This document shows, piece by piece, positions 16,193 through 23,692 of a DNA stretch of 64,000 bases. Source of the stretch: JAJEBT01 sp965214975 (GTDB taxonomy: Bacteria; Pseudomonadota; Alphaproteobacteria; MPNO01; UBA830); assembly GCA_965214975.1 (NCBI GenBank), contig OZ244055.1, positions 2,666,001 to 2,730,000 of the forward strand, given 5' to 3'. The first letter of the stretch is position 1. The number at the start of each line of letters is the position of its first letter. A model generated the notes under the pieces. The model saw only the letters and a program-made list of their open reading frames with translations, was not told the origin of the DNA and did no database searches. The position numbers were made by a program, and so were the translations under genes.

Positions 16193-17860
16193 TCAGGAAC
16201 CGTCCCGCTCGCGTTCGCGCAGCCGGAAGCGCTGGAGCTTTCCGGTCTCGGTCCTGGGCAGTTCCCCGACGAACTCGATTTCCCGCGGATACTTGTAGGG
16301 CGCGATCTCGTTCTTGACGAAATCCTTGAGCACGCGGTCCGTGGCGCCGTCCGCGGCGAAGCCCTCGCGCAGCACGACGAAGGCCTTGACGACGTTGGTG
16401 CGGTCGGGGTCCGGCTTGGCCACGACGGCGCACTCCGCCACCGCCTCGTGGTCGAGGAGCGCGCTCTCGACCTCGGGCCCCGAGATGTTGTAGCCGGCGG
16501 AAATGATCATGTCGTCCGCCCGCGCCACGTACCGGAAGTACCCGTCCCCGTCGGTCTCGTAGATGTCGCCCGGATAGTTCCAGCCGTCGCGCACGTAGAC
16601 GGACTGGCGTTCGTCGTCGAGATAGCGGCAGCCGGTGGGGCCCTGGACGGCGAGCATCCCCGGCTCTCCGGGGCCGAGCGGGTTGCCGTCGCCGTCGACC
16701 ACCCGCGCGCGGTAGCCGGGCACCGCCCGGCCCGTGAAACCCGGCCGCATCTCGCGCGGGCTCGCGGACACGAAGACGTGGATCATCTCGGTCGAGCCGA
16801 GCCCGTCCACGATCCGGACGCCGGCGGCGTCGTGAAACGCCTCCCAGGTCGCCCTGGGCAGGGTCTCGCCGGCGGAGACGCATTTCCCGAGGCTGGAGAG
16901 GTCGTAGCCGCCGGCGAGGTCGGCGAGCTGGCGGTACATGGTCGGGGCTGTGTAGAGCCCGGTCAGGCGGTGGCGCTGGACGGCGTCGAGGAGGTCGTCG
17001 GGCCCCGTCGGGCCGGGAAAGAACCGGGTCGAGGCGCCGAAGCGCATGGGAAAGCAGGTCAGCCCGCCGAGCCCGAAGGTGAAGGCGAGCGGCGGCGTTC
17101 CCGCGAAGACGTCTCCGGGCTCCGACAGCCGGAAGGATCCCGCGAAACAGTCGCACATGGCGAGGACGTCGCGGTGGAAATGCATGGTCGCCTTGGGCTG
17201 GCCGGTGGTTCCGGACGTGAACGCGATGAGCGCGGTGTCGTCGGCGGCGGTGTCGCAGGGCCGGAAGCCGCCCCGCGCGCCGGCGATCGCCCGGTCGAGC
17301 GTGGCGTCGCCGTCCTCGCTGTCGCCGAGCGCCGAGAAGTACAGGACGTGCGCGAGGCCCGGCCTGGCCAGGCGCGTCTCCTCGAGCGCCTCGGCCAGCG
17401 CGACGTCGCAGAGCGCGTGGGCGATCTCGGCCTTCTCGACGATGTGGGAGAGCTCGCGGGCGCGGAGCAGCTGCATGGTGGTCACGCACACCCCGCCGGC
17501 CCGGAGCACGGCGCACCAGCAGGCCGCCAGCATCGGCGTGTTGGGCGCGCGCAGCAGCACCCGGTTGCCGGGCACCAGGCCGAGCTCCCCGACCAGCACG
17601 GCGGCAATGCGGTCGGAGATCCCCAGAAGGTCGCGGTAGCTCCACGTCGCGTCCCCGTAGTGGAGCACGGGGCGCGCGGCGTGGCCGGACCGGCACATGC
17701 GGTCGAGCAGCTCGACCCCGGCGTTCATGCGGTCGGGATAGGCGGCGAGAACCGGCAGCGATCCGTAGTCCATCGCCGGCCACAGCTCGCGCGACGGCAG
17801 GTTCTCGGCCGCGAACCGGTCGACATGGGCGCTCGGGCCTCCGGGCTGCCGTCCGGGCAT
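16193..17860 (-). CDS. Aryl-CoA ligase (benzoate/2-aminobenzoate-CoA ligase type)
   Basis: A 555-residue acyl-adenylate-forming enzyme. The P-loop-like motif is IAFTSGTTGQPKATMHFHRD, followed by the aryl-CoA-ligase pattern GTPPLAFTFGLGGL. A5 appears as GLGSTEMIHVF, A7 as YVRDGWNYPGDIYETDGDG and A8 as RADDMIISAGYNISGPEVE. The catalytic Lys is in PRTETGKLQRFRLRER. The hydrophobic-pocket sequence and length fit benzoate/anthranilate-CoA ligases better than fatty-acid ligases. It would activate an aromatic acid to its CoA thioester for the dehydrogenase, hydratase and SDR encoded upstream. GGAGGGAGG precedes the ATG. It is the last gene of a four-gene minus-strand operon. Confidence 0.85.
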   Translation of the reverse strand: MPGRQPGGPSAHVDRFAAENLPSRELWPAMDYGSLPVLAAYPDRMNAGVELLDRMCRSGHAARPVLHYGDATWSYRDLLGISDRIAAVLVGELGLVPGNRVLLRAPNTPMLAACWCAVLRAGGVCVTTMQLLRARELSHIVEKAEIAHALCDVALAEALEETRLARPGLAHVLYFSALGDSEDGDATLDRAIAGARGGFRPCDTAADDTALIAFTSGTTGQPKATMHFHRDVLAMCDCFAGSFRLSEPGDVFAGTPPLAFTFGLGGLTCFPMRFGASTRFFPGPTGPDDLLDAVQRHRLTGLYTAPTMYRQLADLAGGYDLSSLGKCVSAGETLPRATWEAFHDAAGVRIVDGLGSTEMIHVFVSASPREMRPGFTGRAVPGYRARVVDGDGNPLGPGEPGMLAVQGPTGCRYLDDERQSVYVRDGWNYPGDIYETDGDGYFRYVARADDMIISAGYNISGPEVESALLDHEAVAECAVVAKPDPDRTNVVKAFVVLREGFAADGATDRVLKDFVKNEIAPYKYPREIEFVGELPRTETGKLQRFRLRERERDGS

Positions 17861-17880
17861 CTCCCTCCCTCCCCGGCGGT

Positions 17881-19071
17881 TCACGTCCCGCCGGCGGCGC
17901 GGGCCATGGTCTGGCCGGCGATGATCAGGCGCTGGATCTCGCTCGCGCCCTCGTAGATCCTGAGCGCCCGCACCTCCCGGTAGAGCCGCTCGACGGCCGA
18001 CCCCGCCACGACGCCCATGCCGCCGAAGATCTGCACCGCCTCGTCGACCACCTCCTGCGCGCTTTCGGTCGCGTGGAGCTTGGCCATGGCGGCCTCGCGG
18101 GTGGTCCGCCCGCCGCCGGTGTCCCCGGCCCAGGCGGCGCGGCAGACGAGAAGGGCGGCCGCGTCGATCCGGACCGCCATGTCGGCGATCTTGGCCTGGA
18201 CCAGCTGGTGCTCGGCGAGCGGCTTGCCGAACGACCGCCGCTCCGCGGCATGGGCGACCGCCTCGTCGAGGGCCCGGCGGGCGAAGCCGAGGGCGGCGGC
18301 GCCGACGGTGGGGCGGAACACGTCGAGCGAGGACATGGCGACCTTGAAGCCGTCCCCCGGCCCGCCGAGCAGCCGCGACCGCGGAACCCGGCAGCCCTCG
18401 AATCCCAGCCGCGCCAGCGGATGCGGGGCGATGACGTCGAACCGCTCGACGACGGAAAACCCCGGCGTGTCCGCGTCGACGACGAAGGCGGAGAGACCGC
18501 GCGCGCCCGGCGCCTCCCCGGTGCGCGCGAACACCACGTACTGATCGGCCAGCCCGCCGTTCGAGATCAGGGTCTTCTCGCCGTCGATCACGTAGTCGCC
18601 GCCGTCGCGCACGGCGGTCGTGGCGATCGCCGCGACGTCGGAGCCCGACTGCGGCTCCGACAGGGCGAAGGCGGCGATGCGTCGCCCCTCGGCGACCTCC
18701 GGCAGATAGCGCCGGCGCGTCTCCTCGGATCCGAACAGCGAGATCGGCCCGCTTCCGAGCCCCTGCATGACGAACGCCAGATCGGCGATTCCCGAATGCC
18801 AGGCGAGGGTCTCGCGCAGCAGGCACAGGGCGCGCCTGTCGAGGGTCTCGTGCACGCCGCCCCACGGGGCGGGAACGGCGTAGCGAAGCCAGCCGCCGTC
18901 CGCGAGCCGGCGGAGAATCTCCTTCACGAGACCGTCCAGCCCGTCGCGGCCGGACGGCTCGTCCCGCGCGACCGGCGCGATCTCGCGCTCGGCCCAGCGG
19001 TGCAGATCCCGCGCCAGCGCGCGGTGGCCGTCCTCGAAGAACGGCCAGTCGAGATGGCCGAGATCCGGCAC
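17881..19071 (-). CDS. Acyl-CoA dehydrogenase family protein
   Basis: A 396-residue flavoenzyme that oxidises an acyl-CoA at C2-C3 and passes electrons to ETF. The FAD/substrate patterns are AFALSEPQSGSDVAAI (about 125-140) and VIDGEKTLISNGG. The C-terminal domain has AERRSFGKPLAEHQLVQAKIADM, VQIFGGMGV and the region RIYEGASEIQRL, where the Glu of YEG is the usual catalytic base. It starts at a GTG two bases after the enoyl-CoA hydratase stop; no closer ATG gives the full N-terminal helix domain. It lies in the operon SDR - hydratase - dehydrogenase - aryl-CoA ligase. Confidence 0.9.
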   Translation of the reverse strand: MPDLGHLDWPFFEDGHRALARDLHRWAEREIAPVARDEPSGRDGLDGLVKEILRRLADGGWLRYAVPAPWGGVHETLDRRALCLLRETLAWHSGIADLAFVMQGLGSGPISLFGSEETRRRYLPEVAEGRRIAAFALSEPQSGSDVAAIATTAVRDGGDYVIDGEKTLISNGGLADQYVVFARTGEAPGARGLSAFVVDADTPGFSVVERFDVIAPHPLARLGFEGCRVPRSRLLGGPGDGFKVAMSSLDVFRPTVGAAALGFARRALDEAVAHAAERRSFGKPLAEHQLVQAKIADMAVRIDAAALLVCRAAWAGDTGGGRTTREAAMAKLHATESAQEVVDEAVQIFGGMGVVAGSAVERLYREVRALRIYEGASEIQRLIIAGQTMARAAGGT

Positions 19072-19073
19072 GG

Positions 19074-19892
19074 TCAGTTGCCCTCGAACTCCGGCTTCGT
19101 CCTGGCGACGAAGGCGTGGTAGGCGCGCCGGAAGTCCTCGGTCTGCATGCACAGGGCCTGGGCCTCGGCTTCCGCGGTCAGGGCGTCGTCGACGCTCATG
19201 CTCCATTCCATGTGGAGCTGGCGCTTGGTGATCGCGTGCGCGAAGGTCGGGCCGCGGGCGAGCCGGGCGGCCTGCTCGCGGGCCGCCCCGAGGGTCTGGC
19301 CGGGCTCGCAGAGGCGGTTGAAGAAGCCCCATCGCAGGCCCTCCTCGCCGGTCATCGCGCGGCCGGTGAACAGCAGTTCCGACGCCCTGCCCTGGCCGAT
19401 GACGCGCGGCAGGATCGCGCAGGCGCCCATGTCGCAGCCGGCGAGGCCGACCCGCGTGAAAAGAAACGCGGTTCTCGAGTCCGCGGTCCCGTAGCGGAGA
19501 TCGCAGGCCATGGCGAGGATCGCGCCGGCGCCGGCGCACACGCCCTCGACCGCGGCGATCACCGGCTGCGGGCAGGCCCGCATCATTCTCACGACGTCGC
19601 CCGTCATCTGCGTGAAACGCAGCAGATCCTTCATGTCCATCCCGACGAGGGGGCCGATGATCTCGTGCACGTCTCCGCCGGAACAGAAGTTTCCGCCGGC
19701 ACCCGTGACCACCACCGCGGAGACGTCGTCGACGTGGCGCAGCGCCGCGAAGACGTCACGCAGTTCCGCGTAGGAATCGAACGTCAGGGGATTCTTGCGC
19801 TCGGGGCGGTCGAGGGTGACCGTCGCGACGGCGCCGTCGACGTCCCAGCCGAAATGCTGCGGCGCGATGCCGTCCGACGCCCGCGCCGTCAC
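19074..19892 (-). CDS. Enoyl-CoA hydratase family protein
   Basis: A 272-residue crotonase-fold protein. The oxyanion-hole segments are GAGGNFCSGGDVHEIIG and GVCAGAGAILAMACDLRYG. The region that normally carries a catalytic Glu reads FTRVGLAGCDMGACAILPR, so one of the two classical glutamates is not obvious, as in several aromatic-CoA crotonases. The N-terminus FGWDVDGAVATVTLDRPERKNP is intact. The GTG start at 19892 has GGCGGGAGA just upstream. Close members occur in 2-aminobenzoyl-CoA (abm) and related clusters with RidA and SDR genes, as here. The reaction could be hydration or ring hydrolysis of a dearomatised aryl-CoA. Confidence 0.88.
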   Translation of the reverse strand: MTARASDGIAPQHFGWDVDGAVATVTLDRPERKNPLTFDSYAELRDVFAALRHVDDVSAVVVTGAGGNFCSGGDVHEIIGPLVGMDMKDLLRFTQMTGDVVRMMRACPQPVIAAVEGVCAGAGAILAMACDLRYGTADSRTAFLFTRVGLAGCDMGACAILPRVIGQGRASELLFTGRAMTGEEGLRWGFFNRLCEPGQTLGAAREQAARLARGPTFAHAITKRQLHMEWSMSVDDALTAEAEAQALCMQTEDFRRAYHAFVARTKPEFEGN

Positions 19893-19938
19893 TCTCCCGC
19901 CTCCCGGCCGCCGGCCGCGCGGATCCCCCGCCGCCCCG

Positions 19939-20766
19939 TCACGTCACCTCTCCGCCCGCCACCGCGATGGCCTGCCCCGTGATCGCCGACGACGACGGCA
20001 GGACGAGCCACGCCACCGCGTCGGCCACCTCCCGGGGCTGCACGAGGCGCCGCTGCGGGTTGAACGCGGCCAGCTCGGCGACGGCGTCCTCGGCGCTGCG
20101 CCCGGTCCTCGCGACGATGTTGTCGACGGTGCGCCGGGTCATGTCGGTCTCGGTGTAGCCTGGGCAGACGGCGTTGACGGTGACGTTCCGACGGGCGGTC
20201 TCGAGGGCGAGCGCGCGCGTCAGCCCGACCAGCCCGTGCTTGGCGGCGCAGTAGGCCGTGACGTAGGGATAGCCCCTGAGGCCGGCGGTCGACGAGACGT
20301 TGACGATCCGGCCGTAGCCGGCCTCCGACATGACGGGCAGCACCTCCCGGATGCAGTGGTAGGCGCCGGTGAGATTGACCCCGACCATCTCGTCCCAGAG
20401 CGCCGGTCCGGTGTCCCGGAAGGGCGCGCTCCGCGCCGCGCCGGCGTTGTTGACGAGGATCGCCGGCGGTCCGAGCGCGCCGGCCGCCGCGGCGACGGCC
20501 GCGCCGATCTCGTCTGGGCGGGTGACATCCGCCGGAGCGGGCCGGGCGCGGACGCCGTGCCGGTCCGAAAGCCCGTCCGCGGCCTCCTCCAGCGCCCGCC
20601 GGTCGCGCCCGACGAGAGCGATGTCCGCGCCGAGGGCGGCAAGGGCGTCGGCGACGGCGGCGCCGATGCCGCGGCCGGCGCCGGTGACGAGGGCGTGGCG
20701 CCCGTCGAGGGGCCGGGCCGGGGCGGTCTCCCCGCGCGCGGCAACCGTGTCCGCCAAACCCGCCAT
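19939..20766 (-). CDS. SDR family NAD(P)-dependent oxidoreductase
   Basis: A 275-residue classical SDR. It has an extra N-terminal segment of about 20 residues, then the cofactor motif LVTGAGRGIGAAVADAL and ILVNNAGAARSAPF. The active site is complete, with Ser in IVNVSSTAGLRG and Tyr/Lys in TAYCAAKHG. The C-terminus (NAVCPGYTETDMTRR, ITGQAIAVAGGEVT) is typical of 3-hydroxyacyl-CoA dehydrogenase-like SDRs. It is the first gene of the minus-strand CoA-catabolic operon and divergent from the RidA/Rieske operon, so it could oxidise the hydroxyacyl-CoA made by the hydratase. Confidence 0.9.
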   Translation of the reverse strand: MAGLADTVAARGETAPARPLDGRHALVTGAGRGIGAAVADALAALGADIALVGRDRRALEEAADGLSDRHGVRARPAPADVTRPDEIGAAVAAAAGALGPPAILVNNAGAARSAPFRDTGPALWDEMVGVNLTGAYHCIREVLPVMSEAGYGRIVNVSSTAGLRGYPYVTAYCAAKHGLVGLTRALALETARRNVTVNAVCPGYTETDMTRRTVDNIVARTGRSAEDAVAELAAFNPQRRLVQPREVADAVAWLVLPSSSAITGQAIAVAGGEVT

Positions 20767-20778
20767 CGCGTCTTCGTC

Positions 20779-20806
20779 TTGTGCCGTCGGGATTCAAGCC
20801 TAGACT
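20779..20806 (+). promoter_or_regulatory. Possible promoter of the RidA/Rieske operon
   Basis: TTGTGC (20779-20784), a 16-base spacer and TAGACT (20801-20806), about 57 bases before the RidA start, in the short divergent region between the two catabolic operons. The match is moderate. Confidence 0.35.
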
Positions 20807-20862
20807 GTCGGCCCGCGCCCCGCAAGCGCGGCGGCGCGGGCGAACGGCGCTCGGGGGATGGC

Positions 20863-21279
20863 ATGAGGATTCTCAACCCGCCCGGATGGCCCCGGCCGAA
20901 GGGCTACGCGAACGGCGTCGCGGCCGAGGGGCGGTTCGTGTTCGTGGCCGGGATGGTGGGCTGGAACGCGCGCGGGGAATTCGAGACCGACGACTTCGCC
21001 GGACAGTTCCGCCAGGCTCTCCTGAACACCGCCGCCGTGCTCGGCGAAGGCGGCGCCGGCCCGGAGCACGTGTGCCGCATGACCATGTACGTCGTCGACA
21101 GGCGGGAGTATCTCGCGGCGCTGCCCGAGGTGGGGGCGGCCTGGCGCGAGGTCATGGGGCGCAACTTCCCGGCCATGGCCGCGGTCGAGGTCTCGGCGCT
21201 GGTCGAGGACCGGGCGCGTCTCGAGATCGAGAGCACCGCCGTCGTGCCCGGCCCGCCCGGAGGCGGGCCGCCGCCGTAG
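20863..21279 (+). CDS. RidA family enamine/imine deaminase-like protein
   Basis: A 138-residue protein of the YjgF/YER057c/UK114 (RidA) fold. Visible landmarks are GRFVFVAGMVGWNARGEF, DDFAGQFRQALLNTAAVL, a VCRMTMYVVDRREYL strand-helix, and the C-terminal FPAMAAVEVSALVEDRARLEIES, where the Glu before the last strand is typical. RidA proteins hydrolyse reactive enamines/imines. Homologues accompany 2-aminobenzoyl-CoA genes, where an amino group has to be lost, so it fits an anthranilate-type pathway here. The Arg used by canonical RidA for substrate carboxylate appears replaced, as in other subfamilies. The Rieske alpha gene follows after 7 bases. Confidence 0.85.
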   Translation: MRILNPPGWPRPKGYANGVAAEGRFVFVAGMVGWNARGEFETDDFAGQFRQALLNTAAVLGEGGAGPEHVCRMTMYVVDRREYLAALPEVGAAWREVMGRNFPAMAAVEVSALVEDRARLEIESTAVVPGPPGGGPPP

Positions 21280-21286
21280 GCCCGCG

Positions 21287-22585
21287 ATGCGCGAGCGCTA
21301 CGTCATCGACGACCCCGCGGGCGGCGACTTCCGGCTGAACCGCCGGGCGCTGGTCGAGCCCGCCGTGCTCGCCGCCGAGCGGAAGCGGGTGTTCGACCGG
21401 AGCTGGATCTACGTCGGGCACGATTCGGAGATCGCCGCGCCGGGGGATTTCGTGACCCGCAAGGTCGCCGGGCGCCCGGTCGTCTTCTGCCGGGATTCCG
21501 GAGGCGCCGTCAGGACGCTGCTGAACACCTGCCGCCACCGCGGCGCCCGGGTCTGCCGCGAGCGCCGCGGCAACGCGGCGCGTTTCCACTGCTTCTACCA
21601 CGGCTGGTCCTACGCCAACGACGGCCGCCTCGCCGCGGTCCCCGGAGACGACGCCTACCCGGAAACCTTCGACCGCGCCGCGCTCGGCCTCGTTCCGGCG
21701 CCCCGTCTCGAGGCCTATCGCGGGCTCTGGTTCGCCAGTTTCGACGAGGGCGCCTGCGGCCTCGAGGACTATCTGGCGGGCGCCCGGGACTACATCGACC
21801 TCGTGGTCGAGCAGTCGCCCTCGGCGCGGCTCGAGGTCGTGAGCGGCGTCCAGGAATACGACATCCGCGCCAACTGGAAGCTGCTCGTCGAGAACTCCTT
21901 CGACGACTACCATCTGCACTCCACCCACGCGACGTGGCTCCGCTACATGAAGGACAGCGGGGTGGACGTGCGGGTGCCGGCCGGGCTGATGCTCCCGAAA
22001 CGCGGCGTCGGCAGGGATCTGGGGAACGGCCACGCGGTGATCGACAACGCCAATTTCCGCGGACGGCCGGTGGCGGCCTGGATACCGCTCTACGGCGAGG
22101 AGACGAGGCCGGCCGTCGAGGCGGCGCGCGCCGAACTCGTCGCGCGCCTCGGCCCCGAACGCGCCGCGCGCGTCGCCGACACCAACTGCAACCTGTTCGT
22201 GTTCCCGAACCTGATGATCAACGACGGCTCGTCGGTGACCTTCCGCACCTTCTGGCCCGAGGCCCCCGACCGCATGGCGGTGACGGCGTGGGCGGTCGGC
22301 CCGGCCGGCGAGGATCCGGCGATGCGCCGGCTCCGGCTCGATTCCTTTCTCACGTTCTACGGCCCTGGCGGCCTGGCGACGCCCGACGACGTCGAGGCGC
22401 TCGAGCAGGTCCAGGAAGGCATCGGCGCGACCGTCCGCGAGGTGCCGTGGTCGGTGATGACGCGCGGCATCGCGAAGAGCGGGGAGCAGCTGAACTCCGA
22501 CGAGCTGCATCTGCGCGCCTTCTGGCGCCGCTGGAACACGCTGATGACGGCGGACGGGAGCGTGGACGGGGGCGTGGCGGCTTGA
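21287..22585 (+). CDS. Rieske ring-hydroxylating dioxygenase, alpha subunit
   Basis: A 432-residue terminal oxygenase large subunit. The N-terminal Rieske [2Fe-2S] site has CRHRGARVC and CFYHGWSYANDGR (Cys-x-His and Cys-x2-His). The catalytic domain carries the bridging Asp and the iron ligands in WKLLVENSFDDYHLHSTH (Asp, His, His). Length and order match benzoate/anthranilate/salicylate-type oxygenases. It adds O2 to an aromatic ring, using electrons from a ferredoxin/reductase. The small subunit follows by a TTGA overlap, but no reductase or ferredoxin gene lies in this window. The substrate is not determined. Confidence 0.93.
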   Translation: MRERYVIDDPAGGDFRLNRRALVEPAVLAAERKRVFDRSWIYVGHDSEIAAPGDFVTRKVAGRPVVFCRDSGGAVRTLLNTCRHRGARVCRERRGNAARFHCFYHGWSYANDGRLAAVPGDDAYPETFDRAALGLVPAPRLEAYRGLWFASFDEGACGLEDYLAGARDYIDLVVEQSPSARLEVVSGVQEYDIRANWKLLVENSFDDYHLHSTHATWLRYMKDSGVDVRVPAGLMLPKRGVGRDLGNGHAVIDNANFRGRPVAAWIPLYGEETRPAVEAARAELVARLGPERAARVADTNCNLFVFPNLMINDGSSVTFRTFWPEAPDRMAVTAWAVGPAGEDPAMRRLRLDSFLTFYGPGGLATPDDVEALEQVQEGIGATVREVPWSVMTRGIAKSGEQLNSDELHLRAFWRRWNTLMTADGSVDGGVAA

Positions 22586-23067
22586 CGGCGCTGACGCGGC
22601 AGCGGGCGGAGGAGTTCCTGCACCGCGAGGCGGCGCTTCTCGACGCGTGGGATCTCGACGCGTGGCTGGACCTGCTGACCGACGACGCCCGCTACCTGGT
22701 GCCGCCCAACGAGCTGCCCGACGCCGAGCCGGACACGGCGCTGTTCATCATCGCCGACGACATGCACCGGCTCCGCGGCCGCGTGAAGAGGCTGCAGAGC
22801 CGGGACGCCCACGCCGAGTTCCCGCCGTCGCGCACCCGCCGCCTCGTCACCAACGTCCGGATACTGGAAAGCGGCGCGCGCGAGGCGGTGGTGACGGCGA
22901 ATTTCGCGGTGTACCGGTTCCGGCGGGGCGGCCGGGCCGGCGTCTACGTGGGCCGCTACCTGCACCGGCTCGCGATCGACGGCGAGCGCCTGCGGATCGC
23001 CGAGCGCCGGGCGATCCTCGATTCGGAGGAGTTGGGTTCGCTGGGGTCGGTGAGTTTCATTCTCTGA
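22582..23067 (+). CDS. Rieske ring-hydroxylating dioxygenase, beta subunit
   Basis: A 161-residue small subunit with the SnoaL/NTF2-like cone fold. Landmarks are RAEEFLHREAALLDAWDLDAWLDLLTDDARYLVP, then DDMHRLRGRVKRLQSRDAHAEFPPSRTRRLVTNV and the C-terminal IAERRAILDSEEL. It starts at TTG 22582, overlapping the alpha-subunit TGA by 3 bases; no ATG exists in the first conserved helix, so the TTG is needed. It is structural in the alpha3beta3 hexamer. The pairing with an adjacent alpha subunit makes the assignment secure. Confidence 0.92.
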   Translation: MTALTRQRAEEFLHREAALLDAWDLDAWLDLLTDDARYLVPPNELPDAEPDTALFIIADDMHRLRGRVKRLQSRDAHAEFPPSRTRRLVTNVRILESGAREAVVTANFAVYRFRRGGRAGVYVGRYLHRLAIDGERLRIAERRAILDSEELGSLGSVSFIL

Positions 23068-23232
23068 CCGGAACGGCGGCTCCGCCCGACGGGGCGCGGC
23101 GTTCCTTCCGATCCGGCGCGGACGTCCCGGCCGCGGCGACCCGGACCGGGATCCCGATCGAATTCCGGTCCCGGGGGTTGCGGATCCCCGCCGCCGTCCC
23201 ACCCCTCGCCGCCGCGCCGGATGCCGGCGCTC

Positions 23233-23571
23233 TCACCCGCATTTCACGATGGTCACGCGCCCGTCGGCCCCGACGACGATGTTCATCCGCTCGGGCCGGT
23301 GGTCCATCGTGATCCAGCCGCCGGCGGCATGGATCCGCAACGGCCTCGGCAGGGCGGCGGTGTCGATCTCGTCGATTCGCCGCCCGGCAAGCCACCCGTG
23401 CCGCGCGGCGGCGCAGGAGCGCTCCCCCGCCTCGCCGGCGGTCCCGCCGGCGTTCCGTTCGTTCCCGCCCGCCGGGGCGCAATTCCAGACCGCAAGCCCC
23501 GCCGCGACGGCCAGCGCGGCGCCCCGCAGCCTTGCCGGCTTCCCCCGGCGAACCGGGCGGATTGTCCCCAT
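23233..23571 (-). CDS. Peptidase inhibitor I78 family protein
   Basis: A 112-residue exported protein. A basic N-terminus and a hydrophobic segment (GAALAVAAGLAVWNC) form a signal peptide, possibly a non-canonical lipoprotein signal (Cys at about 33). The mature part fits the I78 family: a Cys (SCAAARHG), LAGRRIDEIDTAALP, LRIHAAGGWITMDHRPERMNIVV and the terminal VTIVKCG, with two cysteines able to form a disulfide. I78 (Aspergillus elastase inhibitor-type) proteins inhibit serine proteases. The start is ATG 23571 with GAGGTTG upstream. It lies 121 bases downstream of the subtilisin gene on the same strand, strongly suggesting a protease/inhibitor pair. Confidence 0.8.
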   Translation of the reverse strand: MGTIRPVRRGKPARLRGAALAVAAGLAVWNCAPAGGNERNAGGTAGEAGERSCAAARHGWLAGRRIDEIDTAALPRPLRIHAAGGWITMDHRPERMNIVVGADGRVTIVKCG

Positions 23572-23692
23572 CGCAACCTCGCGTTTCCCGCACGGGCACC
23601 GGACCGCCGCGGCCATTCTCCCGGCCTCCCCGGGATCCTCCCTTTGCGTCATTTCGGGCGGCGGCACCCTTTCCGGTTCGCCCCGGCCGGGT

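Noticed and set aside
16193..18865. 890-residue fusion of acyl-CoA dehydrogenase and aryl-CoA ligase
   Set aside because: The N-terminal third is an off-frame reading of the dehydrogenase gene. The ligase starts at ATG 17860 behind a strong ribosome site.
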